NCBI GenBank assembly: GCA_028565635.1
Contig: JAOXYB010037973.1
Coordinates: forward strand, 1-13,469
From: Phoronis ovalis
Lineage: Eukaryota; Phoronida; Phoronidae
Direction: 5' to 3'
DNA: 13,469 bases
Below, piece after piece: positions 1 to 11,870 of this stretch (within the stretch, counting starts at the first letter, position 1; each line of letters starts with the position of its first letter). A program made the translations under genes and the position numbers. A model generated the notes under the pieces. It ran no database searches, was not told the DNA's origin, and saw only the letters and a list, made by a program, of their open reading frames with translations.

Positions 1-658
1 TTATTTGCTAAAAACACTAAATTGATTATGTAATCAAAATCCCTGGTGCAATTTAAAAATGGTCAAAAACAAATTATGGGAGTACTGATTAGTTATTAAA
101 AATATAGTTAGTCCGACTTTTTATCTACTGAGTTTTCCTATAGGATGTACCTAACGATTTCTATAGGGTGTAATTAAACGCTAATTAAATTTCATACATT
201 TCAGTACACAATAGTTTGAAAATACCATTATGAATTAGCTTGAATGTTAAATTTTTTGAAAACATCTCTTTTGAGTGAAAAAAATGTAATGCGGATTTTT
301 CATGAAATTTTATTTAAACAGTGACGAGGGTCCTGCTTAGCCTTAAAATAATTCAGGAATGATAAAATCTTATAAAGATTTTAACAATGAAATGCTTCCA
401 TCACAGAATAAGTAATCTTATGTATTGAAAAGGATGCAGGAAACGATAAGAGTTTTCTACTTGGCATTATTTTGTGATATGCAAGGCATATACTCTCAGA
501 CAACAATCTGGATTATGCTGGCATTTCAAAGCAAGTTTACTGCAGGCCGGAAAAAAGCTTAAAATATAATGATGTGAATTGTTGGGGATTTAGGAGAACA
601 GTACAGCAAGCAATACTGCACAATCAAAGGCTTTTTTAATGCATGAAGTTAACGTAAG
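1..658. other. AT-rich region, probably RILPL intron; no exon seen
   Basis: I searched the minus strand for the RH2 hallmark of RILP-family proteins (R-x-R-F-T-L-x-E-L followed by E-R-N-x-L-K) and found nothing like it, and no third copy of the duplicated exon. Two loosely similar stretches, around 532-550 (AAGTTTACTGCAGGCCGG) and 655-675 (AAGTTTATTGCAGGCGGCG), may be a weak direct repeat. The simplest reading is an intron leading to RH2 exons outside the window. Confidence 0.5.
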
Positions 659-664
659 TTTATT
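659..664 (-). terminator. AATAAA poly(A) signal downstream of exon 5 read-through stop
   Basis: The minus strand reads CAATAAACTT here, about 56 nt past the in-frame TAG at 722-720 that ends the exon 5 read-through. A U/GU-rich stretch (TTTGATTGTGCAGTATTGC) follows on the minus strand around 630-610, where a downstream element would be expected. This is compatible with intronic polyadenylation giving a short RILPL isoform. Hexamers of this kind are common by chance in AT-rich DNA. Confidence 0.35.
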
Positions 665-788
665 GCAGGCGGCGAATAACTATATACTGCAGGTTCTAAT
701 AACGGGAAACTTTATGGAACTAGATGATGCGTCTATGCACAGCTTCACAACATGCGTTGTTGGATGCAGAATTGTGTAGCTTGCTTAC

Positions 789-1001
789 AGGTGAAGTAAC
801 TGGTGTTGCTACAGGAGTCTCTACGGAGTCTTGTTCATGCAGCAGTTGTTTAATTTGTACTATTTGCTGCTCTTTCTCTTGTAGTTGAGCCTGTAGATCA
901 ACCTTCTCCTGTACCAAGATCTGCGTTTGTTTTCTGGTTAGATTTGTTTTGCGTCGTATATTGGTGTTAACATTTGATAGTCGATCAACCTGTTCTTGCA
1001 T
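789..1001 (-). CDS. RILPL1: RILPL exon 5 (copy B of a duplicated exon): coiled coil
   Basis: The acceptor TATATATAG ends at 1002 and the proposed donor is TCACCT|GTAAGC (GT at 788/787). This gives 213 nt, 71 codons, phase 0 at both ends, the same as copy A. It encodes MQEQVDRLSNVNTNIRRKTN, then the coiled coil ILVQEKVDLQAQLQEKEQQI, and ends in a Thr/Ser-Pro tail ETPVATPVTSP. As I recall vertebrate RILPL1, copy B is the closer match (LIEQKVELEADLQTKEQ). The donor is inferred from its sequence and from the equal exon lengths. If it is skipped, the frame runs 22 more codons to TAG at 722-720, followed by AATAAA at 664-659 (minus). Confidence 0.85.
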
Positions 1002-4000
1002 CTATATATAGAGGAAGGAAAGACATTAATGACATCACATTATATTTTATTCAAGGAGACTTACGGGGTATGGAGATGGATGTACATGCATATCTATTTC
1101 TTTCTCTTCCTGAAGAACAGTTTCTCGTATTTGATCAATTTGTTGTTCTCGTTCTTGTATTTGCGTTTCTAGTTCCGATTTCACTTCTAGTAAATCCTGC
1201 GATTGTTTCTTTACTTGATTTGACTGCCACCTTATTTCGACATTTTGTCGCGCTATTTTTTCTAGTTGAATTTGCAACTGTAACATAAGGCTCATTAATA
1301 AGTTTGCATCAAAAAACAAAAGCTGACCTGAAATGAAGCGATCCAACTGTAGTCTTTGAATGTTATATGAATGTTAAGAATACATCCACACTTATAATGT
1401 GACCCTTCTCTACAAACAACCATATATCGTAGTGTACATTCCACAACAAATTTAAGTAATCCATATAATACACCATTTGCATGCATATGGTGAAGCCACC
1501 AGTTTGGACCCAAACCTTCGCAGCATGTCACACTTTGTGAATGAGTAATGACATATTTCTCTATGCACTCACCCATATTTCTCTATGCACTCACCCAATT
1601 CATTCACAAAATGCTACCGTATCATTCTCGACTTCGTTCACATATTGAGCCACAACCAAAACATAATCTCAACTTTCTTTTTGTCATTTTTATTAGTATT
1701 TTAATACATAAACAATTATTTATTAATATTTTTTATTACTTGAAATTTCAGTTCAGTTAAAGCATTTCTAAAGTCAGGTTTTAAAAACCAAGAATTGTAT
1801 TCAACTGAAGCATGCTGGGATCAAATGGATCTGACATTGCTGCATCCAAGTACATACAAACAGTGTGTTGTGTAATATTATAATTATATTTATTAATATG
1901 ATTTTTTCAGTTTCAACTCACAGCTTCCATATCAATATTTTGTTGTTTCATCTGTCTTTCCAGAGATCGTATCTGTTGTCTTTGTTTGTCTACTGTTTCT
2001 TTTAACCTGTCCATCACCCGAGCTTCCTCCTCCTCATTTTCTACAAAAATAAATCAATATTACTAATAATGGCGAGCACATTAACTTCCATATATAGATC
2101 TTGCACACTAAGTCATGATGGCAGTCAAACCAGGTTTAGTTTGCTAGAACACTGCCATAAAACCCTAGTAGCATCCTCTGGTCAATGTATCATTTACACT
2201 TGTTAGGTAAGAATTTCAAAAAACATTTTCTCAAAACATAGTAACTATAAGACACTCAAGGAATATTCCACTAGCATTAGATTCCACATTCCTATCACTG
2301 GGAAGTATATGGAGAGAACTTTTCCAAATGCAATGCAATGTTATCTATCCTCAAGTCCAGCACTATGAATATTCCACACATGTATACAATTTACTTTCAA
2401 ACTTTGATTATGAGCATGGGGAATTTTTGCCTCTTACTATTATTAATTTCATATGAAAATATGACATTTATTTATTGGCCCTTTAGAACCACTGCATGTT
2501 TCTAACACTTTTAAGCAGACGATCATAGTATCTCTAAATGTAGCACTAAATCTAGAAATTTTCTGCACCGGCTCAGTGTTACAGAATCTTAAAATTTCAA
2601 GCAGCAGTGCATGTCAATATTGAGAATAAAATAACAATTTTACATTCATTCAATAACAAATAGTTTTCAAGATCTCTCATACAGAATGAAAACAAGTCAA
2701 CATTCATAATCCAGGCATGTTTTAACTTATTTTGATGAATTCAAAGTGAAAATTAATTATTTAGGTTTTACGCAAATGTTTTTTGATGCATAGGAATTAA
2801 ATCACTACTCCCAGCCACAAGCTCAAATAACCCTGAGATACGTACAAGACAACAGCTCATATCTACTACAGACACGCTAGTTGAGGATTCCAAACAACAA
2901 TCACGAGAGAGCATTAAGGCAAAATAAAATTTACTAAAAGTGTTTTATCTAATCAAACACAGACATGTGAGTAGCACTAAAAATAATTGTCCTAAACGCT
3001 GGTTCATAAAAGACGTGGATCTACCGTGTTTCATGCGTTTTAGTGGGACAAAAAGATGACACATGTGAGACTAGGACCAATGTGTAGTGTATGTTATCAC
3101 GTACGAAATCAACAAAAGAAATGACTACATGTAAAAAAAAAACTTGCAAGTAATACATACTGAATGGAAGGCTAGCTGCAAAAAATCAATTGCGAAGGTT
3201 ATAAATAAACTATGGTCCACAGAGAAATCAGTACATGGGCGAGATGTCGGTAAATTATCAGTGATTATTTGTCCCCTGTACATTTAAAATACTTCTGATT
3301 ATTATAGGATTTTACATGTACTGAATGCGCTTCCTGGGAACCGGAGCATATGACATCCATAATCAAATAAAATCACTCGTACCTTGAAGAAATATGTTCT
3401 ACCTAATCATTACAGTTGTCAGACAAGTGTACAACTTGGAATTACAGAATCACGAAATGACTTCGCTACAACCTGACATATCTATCAATATCTATTCTTT
3501 GACATTTGAACGTCATTAAAAAATATATTTGATGAAACGTACGTCAATGCCAGTGACAGTTAAATATTAAGTATTTTTTGTTAAGTGGAGATGCCAACAT
3601 TTTATCTAATTTTAATTGAAAGCAGCATGTACATACAGTTGTGCACTGATCAGTGACATGTTAACTATGACTGCAAAGTTTTTTTTTGATATCAGTAAAA
3701 ACCAGATCTTTAAAGACTCAAGAATTTACAAAAGATGAAATAAAATGTAGCACCATCAATATTTTGAAACAAATCATTTGAAAAATAAAATCTTAAAAAT
3801 ATGAATTTACAACAGAAATGAAAATCTTTGGAAACTGGTTGCACTCATAGAATATGACTTGGAAATAATGAAAAGAACACATTCCAATACTGATAAATAA
3901 GAACTACATCTAGTAATTATTTCTTCATTAAGTGCACTAACATCTTGGGCTCGTTTATTTTCCAATATGTTTTTAAATCTCTGGAGACTTATTAGAATGT

Positions 4001-7000
4001 TCATATATAAATTCATGATGAAATTCAATTTCATATATACGCTGAGATTCCCTTTATTACATATACCATCAAAATCAATATTAGTTAATCCAGCTTAATG
4101 ATGTCTCATGATTAACGAAACGTGAGACAGATATTGACGCAATTGCTACTATTCAGAAATGAACTAATATCAGGTGTTGTCTGTAGCATAAATTCGTAAC
4201 TTTATATACTTTGTTTAAAACAGGGTCCAAATTTACGCAAGCTTGTATACAAAAGGGGAACAGTTTAGGGCAGCATAGGAACACCCCCTGATCAAAACTA
4301 TTGCATGTGTTCACCCGGGTTCAAAACACATGCGATTGCATTTGTTTGTGACATTTAACTGACTGAGATATATTTGAACATGCACTTGATAAATGGACTC
4401 ATAGTACTGTAAAATATGAAAAACCTAATGTACAATTTTTATAACGATTATTATTTTTAAGTTAAGCACCATTTCAATTTTTGTGGACTTGAAACAACTT
4501 TTAAAAATGATCTACTTCCTCCATCAAAATGCTGACATCACTCAGTACGCCTACAATGCAATCTTCTACATTAATGCTTGAAGAACAAAAAAAACAGACC
4601 CTTACTGATTATGGATATATAGAGGATTTGTTAGTGCTTTGCTGTGCAGGGCACATTAGGCTTGCACATATATCCATGCAGGGACAACTTAACAAGCCCA
4701 CTTGACTTTATTGGTTAATAAACAAATGCCAAATCAAACCCAATAAATAAAAAATAATAAAGCCCAATAAATTTAATGCGTTTCACATCCTAAACCAACA
4801 TCAGCGGGATTCTGAGTGATTTTTTTATGCCTATTTGAGGGTGTTTCATTCAAAGACAATCGGTCATGCAGTTTATAAATATTTTATGAAATGATTAGTA
4901 ATTTCAACCAATAAATAAAAATATTCGAGAAAATTGATTAAATCAGAACATATTAACTATTGTTTTCAGGACCAGTTTCATACAAGATGTACAAGTACTC
5001 TAAATACATCTACATCTAGTAGATCTAATTTGGTTATTTTTCTTACTTTCTATCCTGGCAGCTTGTCCATCTCTTTCTTGTAATGCACCACTTAATTTTC
5101 TATTATCTTCTTGTAACTTAGCAACTACAGATAGCAAATCCTTTACTTCTTGTCTCCATGTGTCTTCTAGTTGTTCCAACTCCTGTAAAGAGCAAGTTTT
5201 AGTCAGTTGAAACTGCACCTAATTATTAAGAAATACAGGGTAAAATGAAGATGTCTTCCCTATCTTAAAACCTTGCGGTTAGTAAGGCTTCCAGCTAGAT
5301 ATAATGATGTGTGGCCCCAGTGTATTTGGTTTTTTGATCAAATTAGCAGAGTTGATCAAGTTTTTTTTAACTATAAATAGTGAGAGCGGATGTTGTTTTT
5401 AAACTCAGTTGTATTATATATCACCAAACATTTTCAGTAAGCACACAAATTAGCAATTGGGTTTTTAAATAGAAAGTGAAAGTAAAGCAAACTGGGTTTT
5501 TTTTTATAAATTGCTGCCAAAATTTTGTTTCACTTTGGATTTCATGTATTGCGCATTTCTCTGTGCCATTTCTTGTTATTATCTGTTAGAAAAGTATTAT
5601 GAGTTTAAAATTGACACATGTAAAACATGTGAAGTTAATAGATCCAGACTGCAACAGTGGGTAGAGGCTCAATCCAAGGGAAAACATCAACACTGATGTT
5701 ATAAACACAGACTCCTGACAGAATTTGTTGCATAAATCTTTGACCATGCAGAGGACCTTGAATTCTTACCAATAATCAATGAAATGGCATGATAATCTGG
5801 ATAGGTTGATCTACAATGTTAGCTAATCTAGTATTAGTGAGGAAGGTTAGAAATTCAATGGCAGCTCTACGGATTATTTTTATTCAAGAGAAACTGAAAT
5901 GCAGCCCATGGTTATTTTTAATTCATTGTGTCAGTAACATCACAGACAGTCATTTTTTTACTCTGTCTGCCTATATGTATAGTTCAGGAGGTAATAGAAA
6001 CTAATTATAAACAAAACAGGAAGCAGGAAGCAAAGTTAGGCTCACAGATAGAGAGTAGGTTGATTAATATAATAGACATCAGAATTGATAATTTTATCAA
6101 ATAACACGGTTGCTACTGCGTTAGTGCCCACCCACACAAACAATTCTTTCAAAGAATTAATGCATTCATTTTTTAAAACATTGATAGAAAATCAATTATT
6201 TACATACGTCTTAATCATCAGTATAGCAAAACCTGTGCCGGCTGTATTCTCTTATTACATGATTGCTAGCTCTCCACTGTAGGAACTTGCAGTAATTTTA
6301 ATATGACTATTGATTACTATCACATCAATAATAGTAACAAAAAGTTAAATTTCATTACATTATTGGTCATTAGTATGTACACCTCATTACAGAAACGCTG
6401 CATAACATTTATCAGACTTCTGTTTTTCGGATGTTTTGAGTATTAAAGAAATGTAAAAAAACTATGTAACTTAATAAATTAAGTCAATCGGTAAGTGAAA
6501 TACATTAGCAGTCCTGGTAAGAAAGGGAAACATCAGATCAGTGTTTGTCCCCTTAATTGATCCACAGTTTTATGCAAATATGTAAGATGCAAATAGTATT
6601 CTAAATTATATGTCAGATATTATTTGACATGTTCAATGCATTTGATGAATTACATTCTAGTGATAACTGTAATGGACTTTGGCATCGATAATTCATACTT
6701 AGCTTAAAACTATCATCAAATCAGTGCTGGATGATGACACACTTTTATTTAGCTATACATTATGAATAGCACCTATCAACTCCATAAAGGGAATGTAGTT
6801 TTTTATTTGTAATACCATTTTTTCTTATTTTAACATTATATCATAATCCTCAAGAACCTTCGCTGTTCTATAGTTCAGTATGATACATGATAAAAAGACC
6901 AATTCCAGGTTTTCCAGTAGCATTTTTTACTATCTCTAGATAGATAGATAGATAGACAGGCCTAGACTGCCTCATGAAATCTACATGGTACACAAGGAGA

Positions 7001-7848
7001 CTTGACAGTAGAAAAGGGGTTCAGCAAAAGAAACTAAACCACTAGGCAAGCACTGCATTATCTTTCCAAACTACCATTTTAACAGTCACTCAGAGATATG
7101 TTAAAGCATCTTTCTGGTAGTGCCTATAGACTTAGTGACATCAACTATAAATATTTTACAGCTTTCTGACATAAAATAAATATTAAACTAGTTGTATTAT
7201 ATATAGTAGTGTTGGTTAGAAAATTTGAAGGTTTATGCGATTAAAGGCATATTATTAGGTTAAGTTGCAAAAACGTATAGTTATTCATTACATCAAACTG
7301 AAGCGGAAATTATAATTAATAATTAATTAAACTGACACTTGTATAATGACACGATTCGTTTCTTGGCTGTATATTAATTTGGAATGAGAAAATAAACAGA
7401 TTATTTCAATAGTTTTGTTGACAGAAACTGTTCACCTTCACACTTCTAAGCACTTATATCGTGATCGAAGTAGTGGAGTTATCGATTGTTTAAGCAAGTT
7501 GTTTTAAAACACCAGATTCAAGAAGTTGGGAAATCTCTGGGTTAAAGCAAAATGTACATAAATTCGACGTATTTTTACCTTTTCATATTTCTCGCGCTCT
7601 GCTAATCTATCAGCTTTTGCATCTTCCATTCGTTGTATTGCCATTCTGAGTTCAGCGACATCATTATTTTCTTTTTCATTTCTGCTTGCAAGATATTCTA
7701 GTTGCTCCAATATCCTTATTACTTTTGGCATCAACTCGGTCACAGCTTCCGCTCCAAAATTGTCAATCATAAGTTCAAAATCTTTACCAATAACTGCCGC
7801 GGCATCGTATACATCCACGACTGTCAAATTATACGCGTCTTCTGCCAT
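789..7848 (-). CDS. RILPL1: RILP-like gene (RILPL1-type), five exons, 3' part outside window
   Basis: The coding exons, in order of transcription, are 7848-7579, 5182-5047, 2040-1922, 1277-1065 and 1001-789. All junctions are GT...AG and the phases are compatible (0, 1, 0, 0). With all five joined they encode 317 residues without a stop. The N-terminus (LTVVDVYDAAAVIGKDFE, LMPKVIRILEQLE) is the RH1 domain of the RILP/RILPL family. Exons 2-5 are continuous coiled coil with family blocks such as WRQEVKDLL, LQEDNRKL and VDKQR. Family knowledge: RILPL proteins sit at the centrosome and ciliary base, regulate ciliary membrane content, and bind LRRK2-phosphorylated Rab8/Rab10 through a C-terminal RH2 domain. 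RH2 is not found in the window and is inferred to lie to the left. RILPL1 is preferred over RILPL2 because of the long coiled coil and the position next to TMED2. An ancestral RILPL gene predating the vertebrate copies is equally possible. Confidence 0.9.
1002..1064 (-). other. 63-nt intron between duplicated exons
   Basis: This minus-strand intron starts GTAAGT and ends TATATATAG. A pyrimidine stretch (TCTTTCCTTCCTCT) precedes the acceptor, and a possible branch point lies in TCATTAAT about 35-40 nt from the donor. At 63 nt it is far shorter than every other intron in the window (644-3006 nt). So short a donor-to-branch distance can block splicing of the flanking exons to each other, which bears on whether they are mutually exclusive. 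Confidence 0.75.
1065..1277 (-). CDS. RILPL1: RILPL exon 4 (copy A of a duplicated exon): coiled coil
   Basis: The acceptor ATGTTACAG ends at 1278 and the donor is TACCCC|GTAAGT (GT at 1064/1063). The exon is 213 nt, 71 codons, phase 0 on both sides. It encodes LQIQLEKIARQNVEIRWQSN, continues as coiled coil through LETQIQEREQQIDQIRETV, and ends in a non-helical tail MHVHPSPYP. Its length, phases, start and end match the next exon exactly, so the two are tandem duplicates (21 of the first 50 residues identical, 23 of 71 overall, no gaps). If the donor is not used, translation stops after VSLLE inside the 63-nt intron. Confidence 0.9.
1278..1921 (-). other. RILPL intron 3 (644 nt)
   Basis: The donor is GTGAGT and the acceptor is TTACAG. 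Open frames here carry no coiled-coil or family motif. The only structure seen is the 22-bp tandem duplication at 1553-1596. If copies A and B are alternative exons, this intron is where regulatory elements for the choice would be sought. Confidence 0.8.
1553..1596 (+). repeat. 22-bp perfect tandem duplication
   Basis: The unit at 1553-1574 (beginning ATATTTCTCTATG, ending CACTCACCC) is repeated exactly at 1575-1596. It lies in RILPL intron 3. Two exact copies indicate a recent local duplication. Confidence 0.95.
1922..2040 (-). CDS. RILPL1: RILPL exon 3: coiled coil
   Basis: The acceptor ATTTTTGTAG ends at 2041 and the donor is GAAGCT|GTGAGT (GT at 1921/1920). The 119-nt exon completes the split Lys codon and ends in phase 0. 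It encodes NEEEEARVMDRLKETVDKQR and then QQIRSLERQMKQQNIDMEA. The VMDRLKETVDKQR block matches the conserved RILPL motif (V..RLKE.VDKQR). No stop or frameshift is seen. The exon is too short to stand out by ORF length and was placed by matching splice phases with its neighbours. Confidence 0.9.
4102..4129. repeat. Hairpin with GAAACG loop, repeat-tail-like
   Basis: TGTCTCA (4102-4108) is the reverse complement of TGAGACA (4123-4129). The stem extends by a G-T and a G-C pair around the loop ATTAACGAAA. It is preceded by TTAATGATG. The arrangement ATGATG, short stem, CGAAACG recalls the conserved tails of some retroelements. No flanking coding remnant supports this, so the identity is open. Confidence 0.35.
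4303..4333. repeat. Inverted repeat, 9-bp arms
   Basis: GCATGTGTT (4303-4311) and AACACATGC (4325-4333) are perfect reverse complements separated by 13 nt containing CACCCGGGTTCAA. The element is locally GC-richer than its surroundings. No function is assigned. Confidence 0.7.
5047..5182 (-). CDS. RILPL1: RILPL exon 2: coiled coil
   Basis: The acceptor CTTTACAG ends at 5183 and the donor is GAAA|GTAAGA (GT at 5046/5045). The exon is 136 nt, so it starts in phase 0 and ends one base into a codon. It encodes ELEQLEDTWRQEVKDLLSVV followed by AKLQEDNRKLSGALQERDGQ, the characteristic RILPL coiled-coil block (W..EVKDLL...LQE.NRKL). The A left at the end joins AA of exon 3 to make Lys. Residues upstream of the acceptor in the same open frame are intronic. 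Confidence 0.92.
5183..7578 (-). other. RILPL intron 1 (2396 nt)
   Basis: The donor is GTAAAAAT and the acceptor is CTTTACAG. No exon with family similarity is visible on either strand. The short plus-strand open frames at 5511-5696, 5816-6004 and 6085-6282 show no domain and no supporting splice pattern. The intron contains the TAGA microsatellite at 6937-6956 and an isolated TATAAATA at 5372. Confidence 0.75.
6937..6956 (+). repeat. TAGA tetranucleotide microsatellite, five units
   Basis: Five consecutive perfect TAGA units are followed by a degenerate CAGG. The tract lies in RILPL intron 1. Confidence 0.95.
7579..7848 (-). CDS. RILPL1: RILPL exon 1: RH1 domain
   Basis: This exon holds 90 codons from ATG (7848-7846) to the donor AAAAG|GTAAAAA at 7578/7577, ending in phase 0. 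The start has A at -3 and G at +4, a strong Kozak context. Residues 8-55 form the RH1 helical core (LTVVDVYDAAAVIGKDFE, then LMPKVIRILEQLEYLASRNE). Residues from about 56 to 90 (ELRMAIQRMEDAKADRLAER) begin the coiled coil. In the family, RH1 mediates dimerisation and, for RILPL2, binding of the myosin Va tail. Without splicing the frame runs another 24 codons to a stop at 7504, but that extension has no coiled-coil character and is intronic. Confidence 0.93.
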
Positions 7849-7943
7849 TTTTACAATAATTTTAAAGGATTCTGACGCTCTTTCAGGAGCACATTTTCAA
7901 GCAGCCGTCAGTTTCAGTCACAAGATTTGTTGATAGCCTGATA

Positions 7944-7951
7944 TGACGTCA
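7944..7951. promoter_or_regulatory. Perfect CRE palindrome (TGACGTCA)
   Basis: The full 8-bp consensus for CREB/ATF-family bZIP factors lies between the divergent genes, 96 bp from the RILPL start. Being palindromic, it could serve both directions. Binding is not shown by sequence alone. Confidence 0.5.
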
Positions 7952-8147
7952 TAAAAAAATAGGTCAACAGGTACTCGGAATAATTTTTCCTTATTTAAAA
8001 TAAGCATAAAGTTGGTAAATTGGTATCTTATTAAAATAAAAAAATATATTTTTAAATTTGGAAATTGAATATATACTAGCTTACTAATTAAGCTAAATAA
8101 TAAATGGGCTTGTTGTGCCAAAGTAAACCTTGTCCGTATCAGCAAAG

Positions 8148-8158
8148 CAGCGCCCTCT
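8148..8158 (-). promoter_or_regulatory. AGAGGGCGCTG element, CTCF-core-like
   Basis: The minus strand reads AGAGGGCGCTG, an exact match to the core of the bilaterian CTCF motif (AGRKGGCRSY). The upstream flank does not match the CCASY half, so this is a core match only. It lies about 75 bp before the TMED2 ATG. Confidence 0.3.
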
Positions 8159-8161
8159 CCT

Positions 8162-8169
8162 TACGTGGC
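8162..8169 (+). promoter_or_regulatory. TACGTGGC, UPRE/ACGTG-type element
   Basis: TACGTGGC differs at one base from the XBP1/ATF6 unfolded-protein-response element TGACGTGG. It also contains the ACGTG core used by other bHLH and bZIP factors. It lies 65-72 bp upstream of the ATG of TMED2, an early-secretory-pathway gene, so UPR control is plausible but inferred. Confidence 0.3.
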
Positions 8170-8180
8170 ATGAAACGGGC

Positions 8181-8186
8181 ATATAA
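8181..8186 (+). promoter_or_regulatory. TATA-like box for TMED2
   Basis: ATATAA lies in GGGCATATAACAG, 53 bp before the TMED2 ATG. Transcription starting about 30 bp downstream would leave a 5' UTR of roughly 20 nt. This is weak evidence in AT-rich DNA. Confidence 0.3.
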
Positions 8187-8233
8187 CAGCCTGGGAAATT
8201 CTTATCACATTTTTGGTCTTTTGCGGCTCTAAA

Positions 8234-11405
<3,172 letters not shown>

Positions 11406-11870
11406 ATGTGTCTAGTCAAACATATTAATATTTTTATGAATAACTGTGTTCTCTGCAGTGCCAAGTGTTAGCTTTCAATTCGACTTCCCACATTTGTTTT
11501 GCATAGAATATATGCAGCAAAGACATTAACATTAACAGGTTCCTGTGTAAAAGGCCTGTGGAGAACACTGATAATTGTAACCTGAGTCTGTTCATCTGGA
11601 GAACCAAGCTACTTCTGTATTGGGTGTTGCCTGTAAATGTTTATCCTCCATGTACCACACAATAGAAAAACAAAGTTTGCCTCAAGTAAGCAAAATATTT
11701 ATGAAAACGGATGTAAAATAATTTAGTATACTTGTGTGTGTGTGCACATCGTAGCATTTCTAAAACCATCTTATTTGTGTTATTTTGCCCTTAACTTATT
11801 GAAATTTTATAAACTATAACATGTCATCTGATGGTATAATATCACTGGTAATACTCTGCTAATGTTTGTG

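Larger units (their letters stand above)
2041..5046 (-). other. RILPL intron 2 (3006 nt)
   Basis: This is AT-rich intronic DNA with no convincing exon on either strand. An open frame at 4034-3807 (minus) is low in complexity and has no recognisable domain. The features seen are two hairpins, at 4102-4129 and 4303-4333. No tRNA or long repeat was found by eye. Confidence 0.75.
7849..8233. promoter_or_regulatory. Likely bidirectional promoter, RILPL / TMED2
   Basis: The start codons of two divergent genes are 385 bp apart, so both promoters and both 5' UTRs must fit here unless upstream non-coding exons exist. The right half (8140-8234) contains an AGAGGGCGCTG core (minus), an ACGTGG element and a TATA-like box, all within about 40 bp and just before the TMED2 ATG. 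The left half contains a perfect TGACGTCA palindrome 96 bp upstream of the RILPL ATG. RILPL1 and TMED2 are also divergent neighbours in human. Promoter activity itself is inferred from position. Confidence 0.65.

Noticed and set aside
1-788. Search for the RILPL RH2 exon or a third copy of the duplicated exon
   Set aside because: No RFTLxEL-like or coiled-coil segment with flanking AG/GT was found on the minus strand.
974-1288. Plus-strand open frame of 104 codons across the RILPL exons
   Set aside because: It is the antisense of exons 4 and 5. The hydrophobic translation (strings of L, F, V) is what coiled-coil codons give on the opposite strand.
1295-1576. Minus-strand open frame of 93 codons in RILPL intron 3
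   Set aside because: No domain or coiled-coil continuity. The phases of exons 3 and 4 join directly without it.
3807-4034. Minus-strand open frame in RILPL intron 2
   Set aside because: Low-complexity translation without family similarity; no need for an extra exon between exons 2 and 3, whose split codon joins cleanly.
4318-4330. GGTTCAAAAC as a Pol III B box of a tRNA-derived SINE
   Set aside because: No convincing A box at the right distance upstream and no tRNA cloverleaf; it also lies across the loop and arm of a simple inverted repeat.
5372-5410. TATAAATA followed by TCAGTT, a possible plus-strand promoter in RILPL intron 1
   Set aside because: The spacing of about 35 bp is only roughly right, no gene follows on the plus strand, and both motifs are expected by chance in AT-rich DNA.
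5511-6282. Three short plus-strand open frames (61-65 codons)
   Set aside because: No recognisable domain, no splice-supported extension, and the composition is like that of the surrounding intron.
8213-8233. An upstream TTG start for TMED2
   Set aside because: Animal nuclear genes start at ATG. ATG at 8234 has A at -3 and gives a normal signal peptide.
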